64,000 nucleotides of DNA from Planctomycetota bacterium (GCA_003389215.1 QQVP01000025.1:1-64000), one strand, 5' to 3'; positions 7,874 through 16,731 are shown, counted from the stretch's first letter. Translations and numbers: made by a program. The notes: generated by a model not told the origin, from the letters alone.

Positions 7874-9064
7874 CTAGGGAATCAGTTCCAGCCCGGCGAA
7901 GATCGACGTGTAGAAGGGCGTGCCGGTGCTGTCGACGACGGTCAGTCCATCGGTGTCAGGCAAGCCATTGGCGCTCGGTTGATCGGTGGCCACCGCCACA
8001 TTATTGAGCCAGAGAATATGGGCACCTCCGCGGACGAACAGCTTGGGCGTGATGGGATAGTTCACCAGAGCGCCGAGTTCGATCGAGGAAGAAGCCTGGC
8101 TGGCCTCGAGGAGATTGCTGCTGTTCGGGGAAAAGGTCGACACGTTCCCGTTCGTCGTGGTGATGTCGTTGTAGTAAACGCCGCCCTTGGCGACGAGATC
8201 GACGCGAATCGGCCAGTCGTCGATGTCGATAATAATCTCGGCTCCGACCTGCACACCGTAAAGGTCGTTGTCGGTTCCGTAGAAGACCGAATTGGAGTTG
8301 GTGCCGTCGGTGACCGCAAACAGGATATCCTCTTCAACCGCGAAATGCCGGAAGCCGATCAGCAACTGCAGCCAGTCGTCGCCACTGCGAAAATTGGCTT
8401 CGACGCTGCGGATTTCGGTTTGAAAGTCGAAGGTCCCGGTCACAGGTCCCACGAGACTTAACGGCAAGCCGAAGACATTGTCGTCAGCCACAATGATTCC
8501 GTGACCGTCTCTTGGTCCTAGCGTGATTCGGTCGGTGAGCTCTTCGACTTCGAAATAACGGACCTCGATGAAGAAGCCATCGTCCAGGGCTGCCTGGGCG
8601 GAAGCCTCCCAGCCGATTTCGAAGTCGAAGTCAAATAGCGATGCGTCAACGGATGGCAGCACATTCACCACCGGTCCGATCGGGTCGATGATGTCGGTCG
8701 AGGCGATGATCTCCACGGGATCGGGTCGATCGCGCTGCAAGGCAATCGCCCCGCCGCGGAACTTCCAGATCGATTCGCTCGGCCCCGCGCCGAACCAACC
8801 GTCGGTCGGGCCGGCGTAGGCTCCACAACTACGCGGCGAACAGGCCCGCCGACCGGTGCGCCCGGTCTCGGCCATCGCATAGCTGGCCGGGACGACGGCG
8901 TTATAATAGGAAGCGGCATAGGCACCGCCGGCGTGACACGCGGCATAGCCCCCGGCCGGACTGGCGTAGACCGCCGGCATGGGATAGCCGTACTGGGCCG
9001 CGGCGTCTGTGGCCACGCTGACCAGCAGCAAAGTGAGCAATGGTGCGATTCTCAACGACGGCAT
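7874..9064 (-). CDS. Predicted outer-membrane beta-barrel protein
   Basis: This 396-residue protein has a clear signal peptide (MPSLRIAPLLTLLLVSVATDAAA), then a Tyr/Ala/Gly-rich linker with several Cys, then WKFRGGAIALQRDRPDP, the sort of first strand seen in planctomycete barrel proteins of the BBP7-like group. Alternating hydrophobic/polar strands run to the end (for example FDFQTEIRSVEANFRSG, WLQLLIGFRHFA, YGVQVGAEIIIDI), and the last residues (YTSIFAGLELIP) resemble a final barrel strand, though they lack a terminal Phe. I infer a surface barrel or porin-like protein; no pore function can be claimed. Its upstream region carries repeated CCGGTT/GTAACG half-sites. Confidence 0.65.
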   Translation of the reverse strand: MPSLRIAPLLTLLLVSVATDAAAQYGYPMPAVYASPAGGYAACHAGGAYAASYYNAVVPASYAMAETGRTGRRACSPRSCGAYAGPTDGWFGAGPSESIWKFRGGAIALQRDRPDPVEIIASTDIIDPIGPVVNVLPSVDASLFDFDFEIGWEASAQAALDDGFFIEVRYFEVEELTDRITLGPRDGHGIIVADDNVFGLPLSLVGPVTGTFDFQTEIRSVEANFRSGDDWLQLLIGFRHFAVEEDILFAVTDGTNSNSVFYGTDNDLYGVQVGAEIIIDIDDWPIRVDLVAKGGVYYNDITTTNGNVSTFSPNSSNLLEASQASSSIELGALVNYPITPKLFVRGGAHILWLNNVAVATDQPSANGLPDTDGLTVVDSTGTPFYTSIFAGLELIP

Positions 9065-9129
9065 GACTCGCGACTCTCGTTGAATGGATCATCATCCCCT
9101 GGGCCTTCCGCTGCCCCGTATAACCAGAT

Positions 9130-9195
9130 CGACGGTTATCACCGGCAAAATCGGAAAAACCGGACGAACCGTTACAAGCGTTACAACCGGTAAAG
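9130..9195 (-). promoter_or_regulatory. Repeated CCGGTT / TTGTAACG half-sites upstream of the barrel gene
   Basis: Two adjacent 9-base units, CGTTACAAG at 9170-9178 and CGTTACAAC at 9179-9187 (plus strand), are surrounded by several CCGG(T/C) copies and GGTTATCACCGG. The cluster is 65-130 bases before the barrel gene's start and may be an operator for a dimeric or cooperative regulator. Confidence 0.4.
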
Positions 9196-9316
9196 TTTAA
9201 CACCCGTCGATAGCGTCGCTGGCACGTCAACGCTTCGCAGTTCGACGCATTACTCCAAACGGCGAGCAGCGTTTGATCGCGATCGACGTTCACTGCGTAG
9301 CCCGCAGGCGACAACC

Positions 9317-9883
9317 ATGGCCAGGCCCCGCATGACCAAGCTCGATCTCACCGGGCAGCCCGCCCTGCCGTTCGCACTGACCGACACCGGCGGCCAGATC
9401 CACCGGCTCGAGGACTACGCCGGGCGACCGCTGCTGTTGGTGTTTCACCGCCATTTGGCCTGACTGCCGTGCCGCGAGCACCTGTTGCAGTTGCAGCAAC
9501 ACGAACACGAAATCGCCGCCCGCCAGCTGGCGGTGCTGGTGGTCACCTTCGAATCTCGCGAGCGGGCCCAGCGATATGCCGCCGAGATGAAGCTGCCCTG
9601 GCCGCTGCTGGTCGATGAGAGTCGACGTCTCGCCTGGGGCTACGGCATGGATCGGGGCCGCCGGTGGGATCTCTACGGACCGGCCGCGATCTGGACCTAT
9701 CTAAAGTTGCTGGCCCGCGGCCGCCGCCTGGAAAGGCCGACCGACGACGTAACCCAGCTCGGGGGCGACATCCTCGTCGGTGCCGACGCTCGCGTGCTCT
9801 TGCACCACGTGGGTTCCGGTCCAGCCGACCGTCCGGCAGTGAGCGAGATTCTCGAGCGGCTGCCGGTGGTGGCGACCGACTGA
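9317..9883 (+). CDS. AhpC/TSA_2 (Prx-like) protein, probable selenoprotein (Sec at TGA 9461-9463)
   Basis: Reading from the ATG at 9317 (or 9332), one frame runs to 9883 with a single TGA at codon 49. Upstream residues give LPFALTDTGGQIHRLEDYAG and LLLVFHRHLA; downstream give LPCREHLLQLQQ, LVVTFESRERAQRYAAEMK, PLLVDESRRLAWGYG and QLGGDILVGADARV. Together they follow the AhpC-TSA_2/Prxl2 family from end to end, where the motif is typically FxRHxxCPFCREHLxxL. The TGA sits exactly on the first Cys, leaving U-x-x-C (Sec49, Cys52). A hairpin of bacterial SECIS geometry follows. The total length of 188 residues is normal and both halves are intact, so I read it as a thiol/selenol redox enzyme, probably peroxide- or disulfide-reducing. 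The alternative is a Cys-to-stop mutation in an otherwise undecayed gene. Confidence 0.75.
9483..9501 (+). promoter_or_regulatory. Candidate bacterial SECIS hairpin
   Basis: TGTTGC (9483-9488) pairs perfectly with GCAACA (9496-9501) around the 7-base loop AGTTGCA. The loop begins 25 bases after the TGA and has G at its second position. Known bacterial SECIS elements have a loop 16-37 bases from the UGA with a G in the first two loop positions, so the geometry fits. It would recruit SelB during translation. Confidence 0.6.
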
Positions 9884-10051
9884 GTGCTAGCGGCCTGCCG
9901 GCCGGCGCCCGAATCACGGCGACCTTGACGCAACTCGCTGGAATTTCTACCGTTGCCCCGCTTGCGCTGCGGTCAACCTGCGCACCGGCCCACGGCACCC
10001 CGCCTCGTGCCGCGCAACTCACCCCGCCATCAACAGGACTTCCAATACACG

Positions 10052-11239
10052 ATGAAAGCCACCGCCACCTCCGCCACCACATCTACGGAACCGGTTCCCC
10101 TGCTCGACCTGGCTCGCGAGAACGGCCCGCTCGAAGCCGAGATTGCCGCGGCGTTCGACGCCGTCCGCCGCAGCGGCAGCTTTGTGTTGGGACCCGAAGT
10201 GACCCGGCTCGAAGAGGCCCTTGCCCAGTATTGCGGGACGAAACACGCGATCGGTTGTGCCTCGGGCAGCGATGCCCTGCTGCTGGCGCTGATGGCGATC
10301 GACCTGGCACCCGGCGACGAGGTGATTGTGCCGAGCTTCTCCTTCTTCGCCACGGCTAGCTGCGTGTGGCGACTCGGGGCCAAGATTGTCTTCGTCGACA
10401 TCGACCCGGTCACCTTCAACCTCGACCCGGCCCAAGTTGCCGCGGCGATCACACCGGCCACACGGGCGATCGTGCCGGTCCACCTGTTCGGACAGTGTGC
10501 CGACATGGAAGCGATCAACGCCATCGCCGCGCAACACGACATCACTGTCATCGAAGACGCGGCCCAGGCGATCGGGGCCGAGCTTGGCGGCCGGCGCTCC
10601 GGCTCGCTGGGCGACATCGGCTGCTTCAGCTTCTACCCGACGAAGAATCTCGGCGGCATGGGCGACGGTGGCATGCTCACTACCAGCGATGACGCCCTGG
10701 CGGACAAGTTGCGGCTGTTGCGCGGCCACGGCATGCGACCCCGCTATTATCACCAGGTGGTGGGCATCAACAGCCGGCTCGACTCGCTGCAGGCCGCCGT
10801 GTTGAACGTGAAGCTCCCACACCTCGACGACTGGACGCGGCAGCGCGGCGAGAACGCGGTCCGTTATGCGGAACTCTTCGCCGCGGCCGGGCTCCCTGCC
10901 GACATGGTCTTGCCCGTGGACATCGCTGCCGGGTCGGCAGGTCGGCACGTTTGGAATCAATACACGGTTCGCGTTGGCGGCGGCCAGCGCGACGCGCTGC
11001 GCGCACACCTGCGTGGCGAGTCGATTGGCAGCGAGATCTACTACCCCGTGCCGCTGCATCGCCAGGCGTGCTTTGCTTCGGTGGCGACGGCCGGCGGCTC
11101 GCTATCGATCACCGAGCAGGCCGCGGAAGAGGTGTTGTCGCTGCCGATCTTTCCGGGACTCGAGCTCACCGAACAACAGCGCGTGGTGGCGGCGATCGGC
11201 GACTTCTTCGCGTCATCGCAAACCGAACGGGCCGCCTAA
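10052..11239 (+). CDS. DegT/DnrJ/EryC1/StrS-family sugar aminotransferase
   Basis: A 395-residue PLP-dependent enzyme. The start at 10052 places VPLLDLARENGPLEAEI at the N-terminus as in the family. Motifs are in order: GSFVLGPEVTRLEEALAQY, CASGSDALLLAL (phosphate of PLP), DEVIVPSFSFFATA, VEDAAQAIGAELGG (Asp contacting PLP nitrogen, here IEDAAQAIGA), and FSFYPTKNLGGMGDGGM with the Schiff-base Lys. The C-terminal SEIYYPVPLHRQACF is the usual substrate-side segment. Members aminate nucleotide-linked keto-sugars for surface polysaccharides or glycosides. The keto-sugar substrate cannot be told, though exopolysaccharide genes lie at 34-44 kb and sugar nucleotide genes at 55-58 kb. Confidence 0.88.
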   Translation: MKATATSATTSTEPVPLLDLARENGPLEAEIAAAFDAVRRSGSFVLGPEVTRLEEALAQYCGTKHAIGCASGSDALLLALMAIDLAPGDEVIVPSFSFFATASCVWRLGAKIVFVDIDPVTFNLDPAQVAAAITPATRAIVPVHLFGQCADMEAINAIAAQHDITVIEDAAQAIGAELGGRRSGSLGDIGCFSFYPTKNLGGMGDGGMLTTSDDALADKLRLLRGHGMRPRYYHQVVGINSRLDSLQAAVLNVKLPHLDDWTRQRGENAVRYAELFAAAGLPADMVLPVDIAAGSAGRHVWNQYTVRVGGGQRDALRAHLRGESIGSEIYYPVPLHRQACFASVATAGGSLSITEQAAEEVLSLPIFPGLELTEQQRVVAAIGDFFASSQTERAA

Positions 11240-11310
11240 GCCTTCGTGCGGCTTCGCCTCTCCCTGGTCCCACTCTATCCCTGGGCCCACTCTCTTCGCT
11301 GGGCGATCGC

Positions 11311-11613
11311 TCACTTCCAGTATTCGCCTGGTGCGGGACCCTCGCCGTCGCGTCGCAGGCCGTCGGATGTCTGCTCGCGACTCGACGCTCGGCAGACGAC
11401 CGCCACGCCAACGGCAATCACGACCACGACCAACAAGTAGCCAAGCGTGACGGCCAGCGACCCCTTTCGGGTCGATTCGACGACCGCCGCGTCCCCCGTC
11501 TCTGCCCAGGCCTGCGCGGCGGCCAGACTCGCCATCGCGGCCAACCCGCCGGGCAAGACCGATCGCCATCTCCGCAACGCGAGAATCGCTTGCTGCCACC
11601 GTTTCGGCTTCAT
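11311..11613 (-). CDS. Small membrane protein of unknown function
   Basis: From the ATG at 11613 the product is 100 residues: a signal-peptide-like N-terminus (LPGGLAAMASLAAAQAWA), a short loop, one strong transmembrane helix (VTLGYLLVVVVIAVGVAVVC) and a short polar cytoplasmic tail ending GEYWK. That gives a single-span type I membrane protein. I do not recognise a family. It is convergent with the aminotransferase gene, 71 bases away. Confidence 0.5.
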   Translation of the reverse strand: MKPKRWQQAILALRRWRSVLPGGLAAMASLAAAQAWAETGDAAVVESTRKGSLAVTLGYLLVVVVIAVGVAVVCRASSREQTSDGLRRDGEGPAPGEYWK

Positions 11614-11942
11614 GTTCGCGGCTCCGAAGTCACCCGCGGCCACGCGCGGCGAACCGCGCCCGCTCCCATCGTAGAAGGCGTGCCGTGTCGCCACAACCAA
11701 AGGCTCCCACGGCGGCCGGCAGGCGGCTGAGTTCCTTGAATGAGCCCGGTTTTTGGGTTACAAGAGGAGGTTACGGTCGCGGCCCAGCGGCACACCAGAG
11801 TGCCCTGCCATGCCGTGGTAGCCGAGGCGGGCTATTCGCACGCGGGCAGGCCGCGCGGCGGCCGTTCGTGCGAACCTCTCCGCGTGATCTTCCCGAGCGC
11901 TTCGCCGTCCGATGCGACGGCGGACAACGAAAGGACATAGTG
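11614..11942. other. Divergent intergenic region before the GH2 gene
   Basis: About 330 bases between two divergent genes. A possible promoter reading right is TTGAAT (11736-11741), 17 bases, TACAAG (11759-11764); this is a weak match. Otherwise I see nothing. Confidence 0.35.
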
Positions 11943-14222
11943 ATGAAGGCTGTCGGAACCGTCGCCATGGTCATCCTCCAATTCGCTCTTGCCGCCGCGG
12001 TCGAAGCCCAGTGGAAGGCGGCCGAAGGGCCGCTGATGACCCGCTGGGCCAAGAGCGTGAAGCCGGACAGCGTGCATGCCGAGTATCCGCGACCGCAAAT
12101 GGTCCGCGACGGCTGGCAGAATCTCAACGGACTATGGGACTACGCCATCGTGGCCCGCTCGGCGCCGCAGCCGAAGAAGTTCGACGGTCAGATCCTCGTG
12201 CCATTTCCCGTCGAGTCGGCCCTCTCCGGGGTCATGAAGCCGGTGACCGGCGAGCAACGTCTCTGGTATCGACGCACGTTCCAGGTACCCGAAGACTGGT
12301 CGGGCAAGCAGGTGTTGCTGCACTTCGGCGCCGTCGACTGGGAAGTTCAGGTGTGGGTAAACGGCCAGCCGGTCGGCGAGCATCGGGGCGGGTACGATCC
12401 CTTCTCGTTCAACATCAGCGGCTATTTGAAGCCGTCGGGTGATCAGGAGATCGTCGTCGCCGTGTTCGATCCGACCGACGACGGACGTCAGCCGCGCGGC
12501 AAGCAGGTTCGCGACCCCAAGGGCATCTGGTACACGGCCGTAACCGGCATCTGGCAAACGGTGTGGCTCGAGCCGGTGCCCGAAGCCCATGTCGGTTCGT
12601 TGAAAATCGTGCCGGACGTCGACGCCCGCAAGGTTCACATCGACGTGGCCGGTGTTGGCACGGCCGACGGCGACCTTGTCGAGGTGAAACTGGTCGGCCT
12701 GAAGAACGGCGACACGGCCCGTGAAATGCCCGCGGTGGTCGGCATGGGCGAGGTCGGTCAGACGATCTCGCTGCACGTGGCGCCGCTGAAGTTGTGGCGT
12801 CCTGAGGCCCCCTGGCTCTACGACGTGGAAGTCACGCTCAAGCGGGGCGATGAGATGCTCGACTCGGTCACCAGCTATTTCGGCATGCGGAAGATCTCGA
12901 CCGGCAAGGACGAGTCGGGCATGAATCGCCTGCTGCTCAACGACGTACCGCTGTTTCAGTTCGGTCCGCTCGACCAGGGTTGGTGGCCCGACGGTTTGTA
13001 TACCGCTCCCAGCGACGCGGCGTTGAAGTACGACTTAGAAGTCACCAAGCAGTTCGGCTACAACATGATCCGCAAGCATGTGAAGGTCGAGCCGGCCCGC
13101 TGGTATTACCACTGCGATCGCATGGGCCTGCTGGTGTGGCAGGACATGCCGAGCGGCGACGAGTACATCCGCTCGCACGATCCCGATCTGGTCCGCACGG
13201 CCGCTTCGGCCCGACAGTTCGAGCTCGAGCTGCGCCGCATGATCGACGCCTTCGGCAATCACCCGTCGATTGTGATGTGGGTGCCGTTCAACGAGGGTTG
13301 GGGACAGTTCGACACCGACCGCATTCTGGCCGAAGTGAAGGCCCAGGATCCCAGCCGATTGGTCGACGGACCCAGCGGTTGGGCCGATCGTGGTAGCGGA
13401 GACACGCACGACATCCACTCCTATCCCGGACCTTCGAAACCGAAGCTGGAGGAGAAGCGGGTCGTGGTGCTCGGCGAGTTCGGCGGGCTGGGCCTCGTGA
13501 AGCAAGGACACCTGTGGCAGGACAAGAAGAACTGGGGTTACGTGAAGCTGAATACCCAGGGCGAGTTGGAAGACGCCTATGCGAAACTGATCCGCCGGCT
13601 GCGGCCGCTTATCGATACGGGCTTGGCCGCCGCGGTCTACACGCAAACGACCGACGTCGAGGGCGAGGTCAACGGCCTGATGACCTACGACCGGTCGGTC
13701 GTGAAGATGGACCCCGCGCGGATGGCCAAGGTGAACCAGTCGGTCTACCTGCCGCCCGAGAACAAGGAAGTCATCGTGCTGCCGACGTCGGAATACTCGC
13801 CGCAGCTGTGGCGCTACACGACCAGCTCGCCGCCGGTGAACTGGTTTGCCGCGGACTTCGACGATTCGAAGTGGGAGCAGGGGCCCGGCGGCTTCGGCAC
13901 GCGACCGACGCCGGGCGACAAGGCGGGGACCAACTGGGACCGTACCGACATCTGGCTTCGTCGCGATTTCAACCTGGAAGAAGCCAAGTTCGAATCGCCC
14001 CACTTGCGAATTCACCACGACGAGGGTGCCAAGGTCTATATCAACGGCAAACTCGTGGTCGAGGCGCCCGGTTACACCGGCAGTTACATCTTGATTCCCT
14101 TCGACGAACAGGCGGCTTCGGTGTTCAAGAAGGGCAAGAACGTGATTGCCGTCCACTGCCACCAAACCGACGGCGGCCAATACATCGACGTCGGCATTGT
14201 GGACGTGGTCAAGCTTCGGTAG
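11943..14222 (+). CDS. Secreted glycoside hydrolase family 2 protein
   Basis: The ATG at 11943, preceded by AAAGGA, gives 759 residues with a signal peptide (VAMVILQFALAAAVEA). Then come the GH2 domains: a sugar-binding jelly roll (NLNGLWDYAIV, WYRRTFQVP, HFGAVDWEVQVWVNG), an immunoglobulin-like domain, and a TIM barrel with RKHVKVEPARWYYHCDRMGL, the acid/base Glu in VPFNEGWGQFD (about residue 450) and a second Glu in VLGEFGG (about residue 510), the expected nucleophile position. A further jelly-roll domain closes the protein. It should cleave a beta-glycosidic bond outside the cytoplasm (beta-galactosidase, glucuronidase or mannosidase-like); specificity is not readable. In planctomycetes such enzymes help degrade algal polysaccharides. 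Confidence 0.88.
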   Translation: MKAVGTVAMVILQFALAAAVEAQWKAAEGPLMTRWAKSVKPDSVHAEYPRPQMVRDGWQNLNGLWDYAIVARSAPQPKKFDGQILVPFPVESALSGVMKPVTGEQRLWYRRTFQVPEDWSGKQVLLHFGAVDWEVQVWVNGQPVGEHRGGYDPFSFNISGYLKPSGDQEIVVAVFDPTDDGRQPRGKQVRDPKGIWYTAVTGIWQTVWLEPVPEAHVGSLKIVPDVDARKVHIDVAGVGTADGDLVEVKLVGLKNGDTAREMPAVVGMGEVGQTISLHVAPLKLWRPEAPWLYDVEVTLKRGDEMLDSVTSYFGMRKISTGKDESGMNRLLLNDVPLFQFGPLDQGWWPDGLYTAPSDAALKYDLEVTKQFGYNMIRKHVKVEPARWYYHCDRMGLLVWQDMPSGDEYIRSHDPDLVRTAASARQFELELRRMIDAFGNHPSIVMWVPFNEGWGQFDTDRILAEVKAQDPSRLVDGPSGWADRGSGDTHDIHSYPGPSKPKLEEKRVVVLGEFGGLGLVKQGHLWQDKKNWGYVKLNTQGELEDAYAKLIRRLRPLIDTGLAAAVYTQTTDVEGEVNGLMTYDRSVVKMDPARMAKVNQSVYLPPENKEVIVLPTSEYSPQLWRYTTSSPPVNWFAADFDDSKWEQGPGGFGTRPTPGDKAGTNWDRTDIWLRRDFNLEEAKFESPHLRIHHDEGAKVYINGKLVVEAPGYTGSYILIPFDEQAASVFKKGKNVIAVHCHQTDGGQYIDVGIVDVVKLR

Positions 14223-14373
14223 CCTATCGCCGCCGCCGACGGAAGTCGCGCAGCCGCACGACCTAGTATTGCTTCGCCCGGACGGCTAATATGGGGGCCT
14301 CGGTCGGCCACGTTCGTCGTGTGCTGGTCGCTGCCCCGCATGCGTTTCCCGCCTCTCGCCTTCGCGTCGCTCG

Positions 14374-14715
14374 ATGAGCCAATCGTTCATTCTTATTCCC
14401 GGCCGCACCAGCAAGCAGGGCTGCGGAATTAGTGAAGGGAAGGACGGCGACGGCTACCAGGGCGAAATCAACACCTTGCAGGTGGCGCCCGAGGACATGG
14501 AGCGACTCGGGCTGGCCGAGGGCGACCAGGTGCGTGTGCGCAACGAACATGGTCAAATCGAGTTGCCGATCAAGGCCGCCAAAGGGGGTGAGCTTCCGCC
14601 CGGGTTGCTGTTCATCGCCTATGGCGATCTATCTTGCCGCTTGATGGGCGGGGACACCCACGGCTCGGGAATGCCGACCAGCAAGGGCATGGACGTGGAA
14701 TTGGAGAAGATCTAG
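14374..14715 (+). CDS. fwdD: Formylmethanofuran dehydrogenase subunit D (molybdopterin dinucleotide-binding)
   Basis: A 113-residue protein matching the molybdopterin-dinucleotide-binding domain of FwdD/FmdD: FILIPGRTSKQGCGISEGK at the start, EDMERLGLAEGDQVRVRNEHG (the double-psi barrel), and a C-terminal YGDLSCRLMGGDTHGSGMPTSKG. In methanogens FwdD with FwdB binds the tungsto- or molybdopterin guanine dinucleotide that reduces CO2. Its stop is 13 bases before the subunit B gene, so the two are co-transcribed. The bacterial formyltransferase/hydrolase complex of methylotrophs (Fhc) has, as far as I recall, no such separate subunit, so its presence suggests a true molybdenum-dependent form. 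No signal peptide is seen. Confidence 0.85.
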   Translation: MSQSFILIPGRTSKQGCGISEGKDGDGYQGEINTLQVAPEDMERLGLAEGDQVRVRNEHGQIELPIKAAKGGELPPGLLFIAYGDLSCRLMGGDTHGSGMPTSKGMDVELEKI

Positions 14716-14728
14716 TCGAGGTTTCCAA

Positions 14729-16072
14729 ATGGCCACCGCTAGCGACAACGCCGGTACCGAATTGAAGATCGTCGAGGATGCGACCTGCACCTTTTGTGGC
14801 TGCGTTTGCGACGACATCGAACTGAAGGTCGAGGGGCACACCATCAAAGAGGCCAAGCGGGCCTGCGTGCTCGGCAAGGCCTGGTTCCTGAATCACGACA
14901 TCGAGCCGGGACCGAGTTGCCGCATCGACAGCCAGCCGGCCACGGTGGAAGAAGGCATCGAGCGTGCGGCCCGCATTCTCACCGACGCCAAGTACCCGAT
15001 CATCTATGGGCTGAGCGATTCGCCCTGCGAAGCGCAGCGCAAGGCCGTCAGCATCGCCGACTGGATCGGCGGCACGGTCGACACCACGACCAGCGTTTGC
15101 CACGGTCCCAGCGGCATGGCGTTTCAGGGTGTCGGCGAAGTGACCTGCACGCTGGGCGAGGTACTCAATCGCGGCGACATGATCATGTTCTGGGGCAGCA
15201 ACCCCGCCGAGAGCCACCCGCGACATTTCACCAAGTACAGTTTGATGCCCAAGGGCCTCTTCACGCCGAACGGTCGCAAGGACCGCACCTGCGTGATCGT
15301 CGACGTCCGCAAGACGAAGAGCGCCAAGGCGGCCGACATCTTCATCCAGATCAAGCCCCGCAAGGATTTCGAGGCCCTCTGGACGCTGCGAGCCCTGGCC
15401 CGCGGCATCGAACTCGATCCCGAGCTGGTCGAGTCGGAAACGGGCACCCCGCTCGCCCAGTGGCAGGAACTGATGGACAAGATGAAGGCCTCGAAGTTCG
15501 GCGTCATCTTCTTCGGCATGGGCCTGACCATGACCCGCGGCAAACATTGCAACAGCGAGGCCCTGCTCGCGTTGACCCGCGACATGAACGCCCACACGCG
15601 ATTTGTGGCCAAGCCCAACCGCGGACATGGCAACGTGACGGGCGCCGACAACGTCGTCTCCTGGCGAACGGGTTATCCCTTCGGCGTGAGCCTGACGCGG
15701 GGCTATCCGCGTTTCAATCCGGGAGAATACACCACGGCCGACACGCTCTCTCAGCGCGAGGCGGACGCGGCCTTGATCGTGGCCAGCGATCCGATGGCGA
15801 ACTTCCCGCAACCGGCCCGCGAACACCTGGCCAGCATCCCTTACATCGCGCTCGATCCGAAAGAGACGCCCACCACGAAGTCGGCGGCGGTTTCCTTCAC
15901 CGTGGCCACCTACGGCATCAACACGACCGGCACCGTCTATCGCATGGACGACGTGCCGATTCCGTTGCGACCGGCCTTCGAGTCGCCCCACCCCAGCGAC
16001 TACGACGTGCTCAGCGCGCTGGAGAAGCGGGTCAAGGAGCTGAAGGCCCAGCAATTTGCCGCTCACAACTAG
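14729..16072 (+). CDS. fwdB: Formylmethanofuran dehydrogenase subunit B
   Basis: A 447-residue member of the molybdopterin oxidoreductase superfamily of FwdB/FhcB type. Near the N-terminus ATCTFCGCVCDDIELKVEG gives Cys20, Cys23 and Cys27 for a 4Fe-4S cluster, with further Cys at 46 and 64 as candidate fourth ligand. TTSVCHGPSGMAFQGVG carries Cys124 at the position where archaeal FwdB has the Cys or selenocysteine that ligates Mo or W. MFWGSNPAESHPRHF and the ALTRDMNAHTRF region complete the pterin fold. Thus the residues reported missing in the methylotroph FhcB appear kept. It would catalyse oxidation of the formyl group released by subunit A to CO2, or the reverse. Confidence 0.9.
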   Translation: MATASDNAGTELKIVEDATCTFCGCVCDDIELKVEGHTIKEAKRACVLGKAWFLNHDIEPGPSCRIDSQPATVEEGIERAARILTDAKYPIIYGLSDSPCEAQRKAVSIADWIGGTVDTTTSVCHGPSGMAFQGVGEVTCTLGEVLNRGDMIMFWGSNPAESHPRHFTKYSLMPKGLFTPNGRKDRTCVIVDVRKTKSAKAADIFIQIKPRKDFEALWTLRALARGIELDPELVESETGTPLAQWQELMDKMKASKFGVIFFGMGLTMTRGKHCNSEALLALTRDMNAHTRFVAKPNRGHGNVTGADNVVSWRTGYPFGVSLTRGYPRFNPGEYTTADTLSQREADAALIVASDPMANFPQPAREHLASIPYIALDPKETPTTKSAAVSFTVATYGINTTGTVYRMDDVPIPLRPAFESPHPSDYDVLSALEKRVKELKAQQFAAHN

Positions 16073-16102
16073 GCCCGCAGGCTCGCACCGCGGGCCGTGG
16101 CG

Positions 16103-16603
16103 CTACCGCAGCGGCGACATCCCCAGCAGACGACGCAACAAACCGATCTGGCCCGCATGCAACATCTCGTGCTTGGAGCAGAAGAAGAGCGCCTCGAGCT
16201 TGGTCGTGAAGATCGGGTGGGGATTGATGAGCGGCTCGTTGAGGTCGTCGCCCGCGTAGGCCGGCACTTCCGCCAACACCCGCTCGTGCACGGCGTCGAG
16301 CGTGGCGCGAAGCTCTTCGACCGAGGGCGAATCGGCCGGGTCGGTCACCGGAACCGAGCCCTTGCTGTGCATCCGCAGGAAGTCCTTCGAGATCAACTCC
16401 CGGTCTTCCGGCTCCAATCCGCGCAGCCGCTCCAGACAAAGGCGAAACTCGGCCATCGCCAGGTGACCCACCTGCCAGGCAATGTGCGTCACACCCCCGG
16501 CCGGCGTGCGAAACCACTGCTCCGGCTCCAGATCTTCGATCAGCGTCAGGGTATACTCGCGGGCGGACTTGATCTGATCGAGGGCCAACGTCAGTTCATT
16601 CAT
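16103..16603 (-). CDS. DinB-like four-helix protein
   Basis: From the ATG at 16603 (166 residues; an alternative start is 16645), the protein shows the DinB superfamily pattern: an N-terminal helix MNELTLALDQIKSAREYTL, HIAWQVGHLAMAEF with the first metal His, and a C-terminal SKHEMLHAGQIGLLRRLLG with the other two His. These proteins bind a divalent metal with three His and often act as thiol-dependent transferases (bacillithiol- or mycothiol-linked) or are stress-induced; the substrate here is unknown. It sits on the opposite strand between subunits B and A of the dehydrogenase, so it is unlikely to be part of that complex. Confidence 0.75.
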   Translation of the reverse strand: MNELTLALDQIKSAREYTLTLIEDLEPEQWFRTPAGGVTHIAWQVGHLAMAEFRLCLERLRGLEPEDRELISKDFLRMHSKGSVPVTDPADSPSVEELRATLDAVHERVLAEVPAYAGDDLNEPLINPHPIFTTKLEALFFCSKHEMLHAGQIGLLRRLLGMSPLR

Positions 16604-16731
16604 GGCGGACTCGCAACCTAAGAACTTCGCAAACAACTCACTCATTCTCTTGCCCGTCGCGAGCGGCGCCAAGCCGGCGACCCGCGACCGCGGACGAGAC
16701 CACCAGCGGCCCACGACCCCGCAACCACGAC

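Noticed and set aside
9469-9481. Hairpin GTGC/GCAC as the SECIS
   Set aside because: Its loop starts 9 bases after the TGA, too close for the known range; the next hairpin fits better.
9485-9883. Prx-like gene starting inside, after the TGA
   Set aside because: Starting at 9485 removes the first strand and the redox motif. The upstream part is in the same frame and matches the same family.
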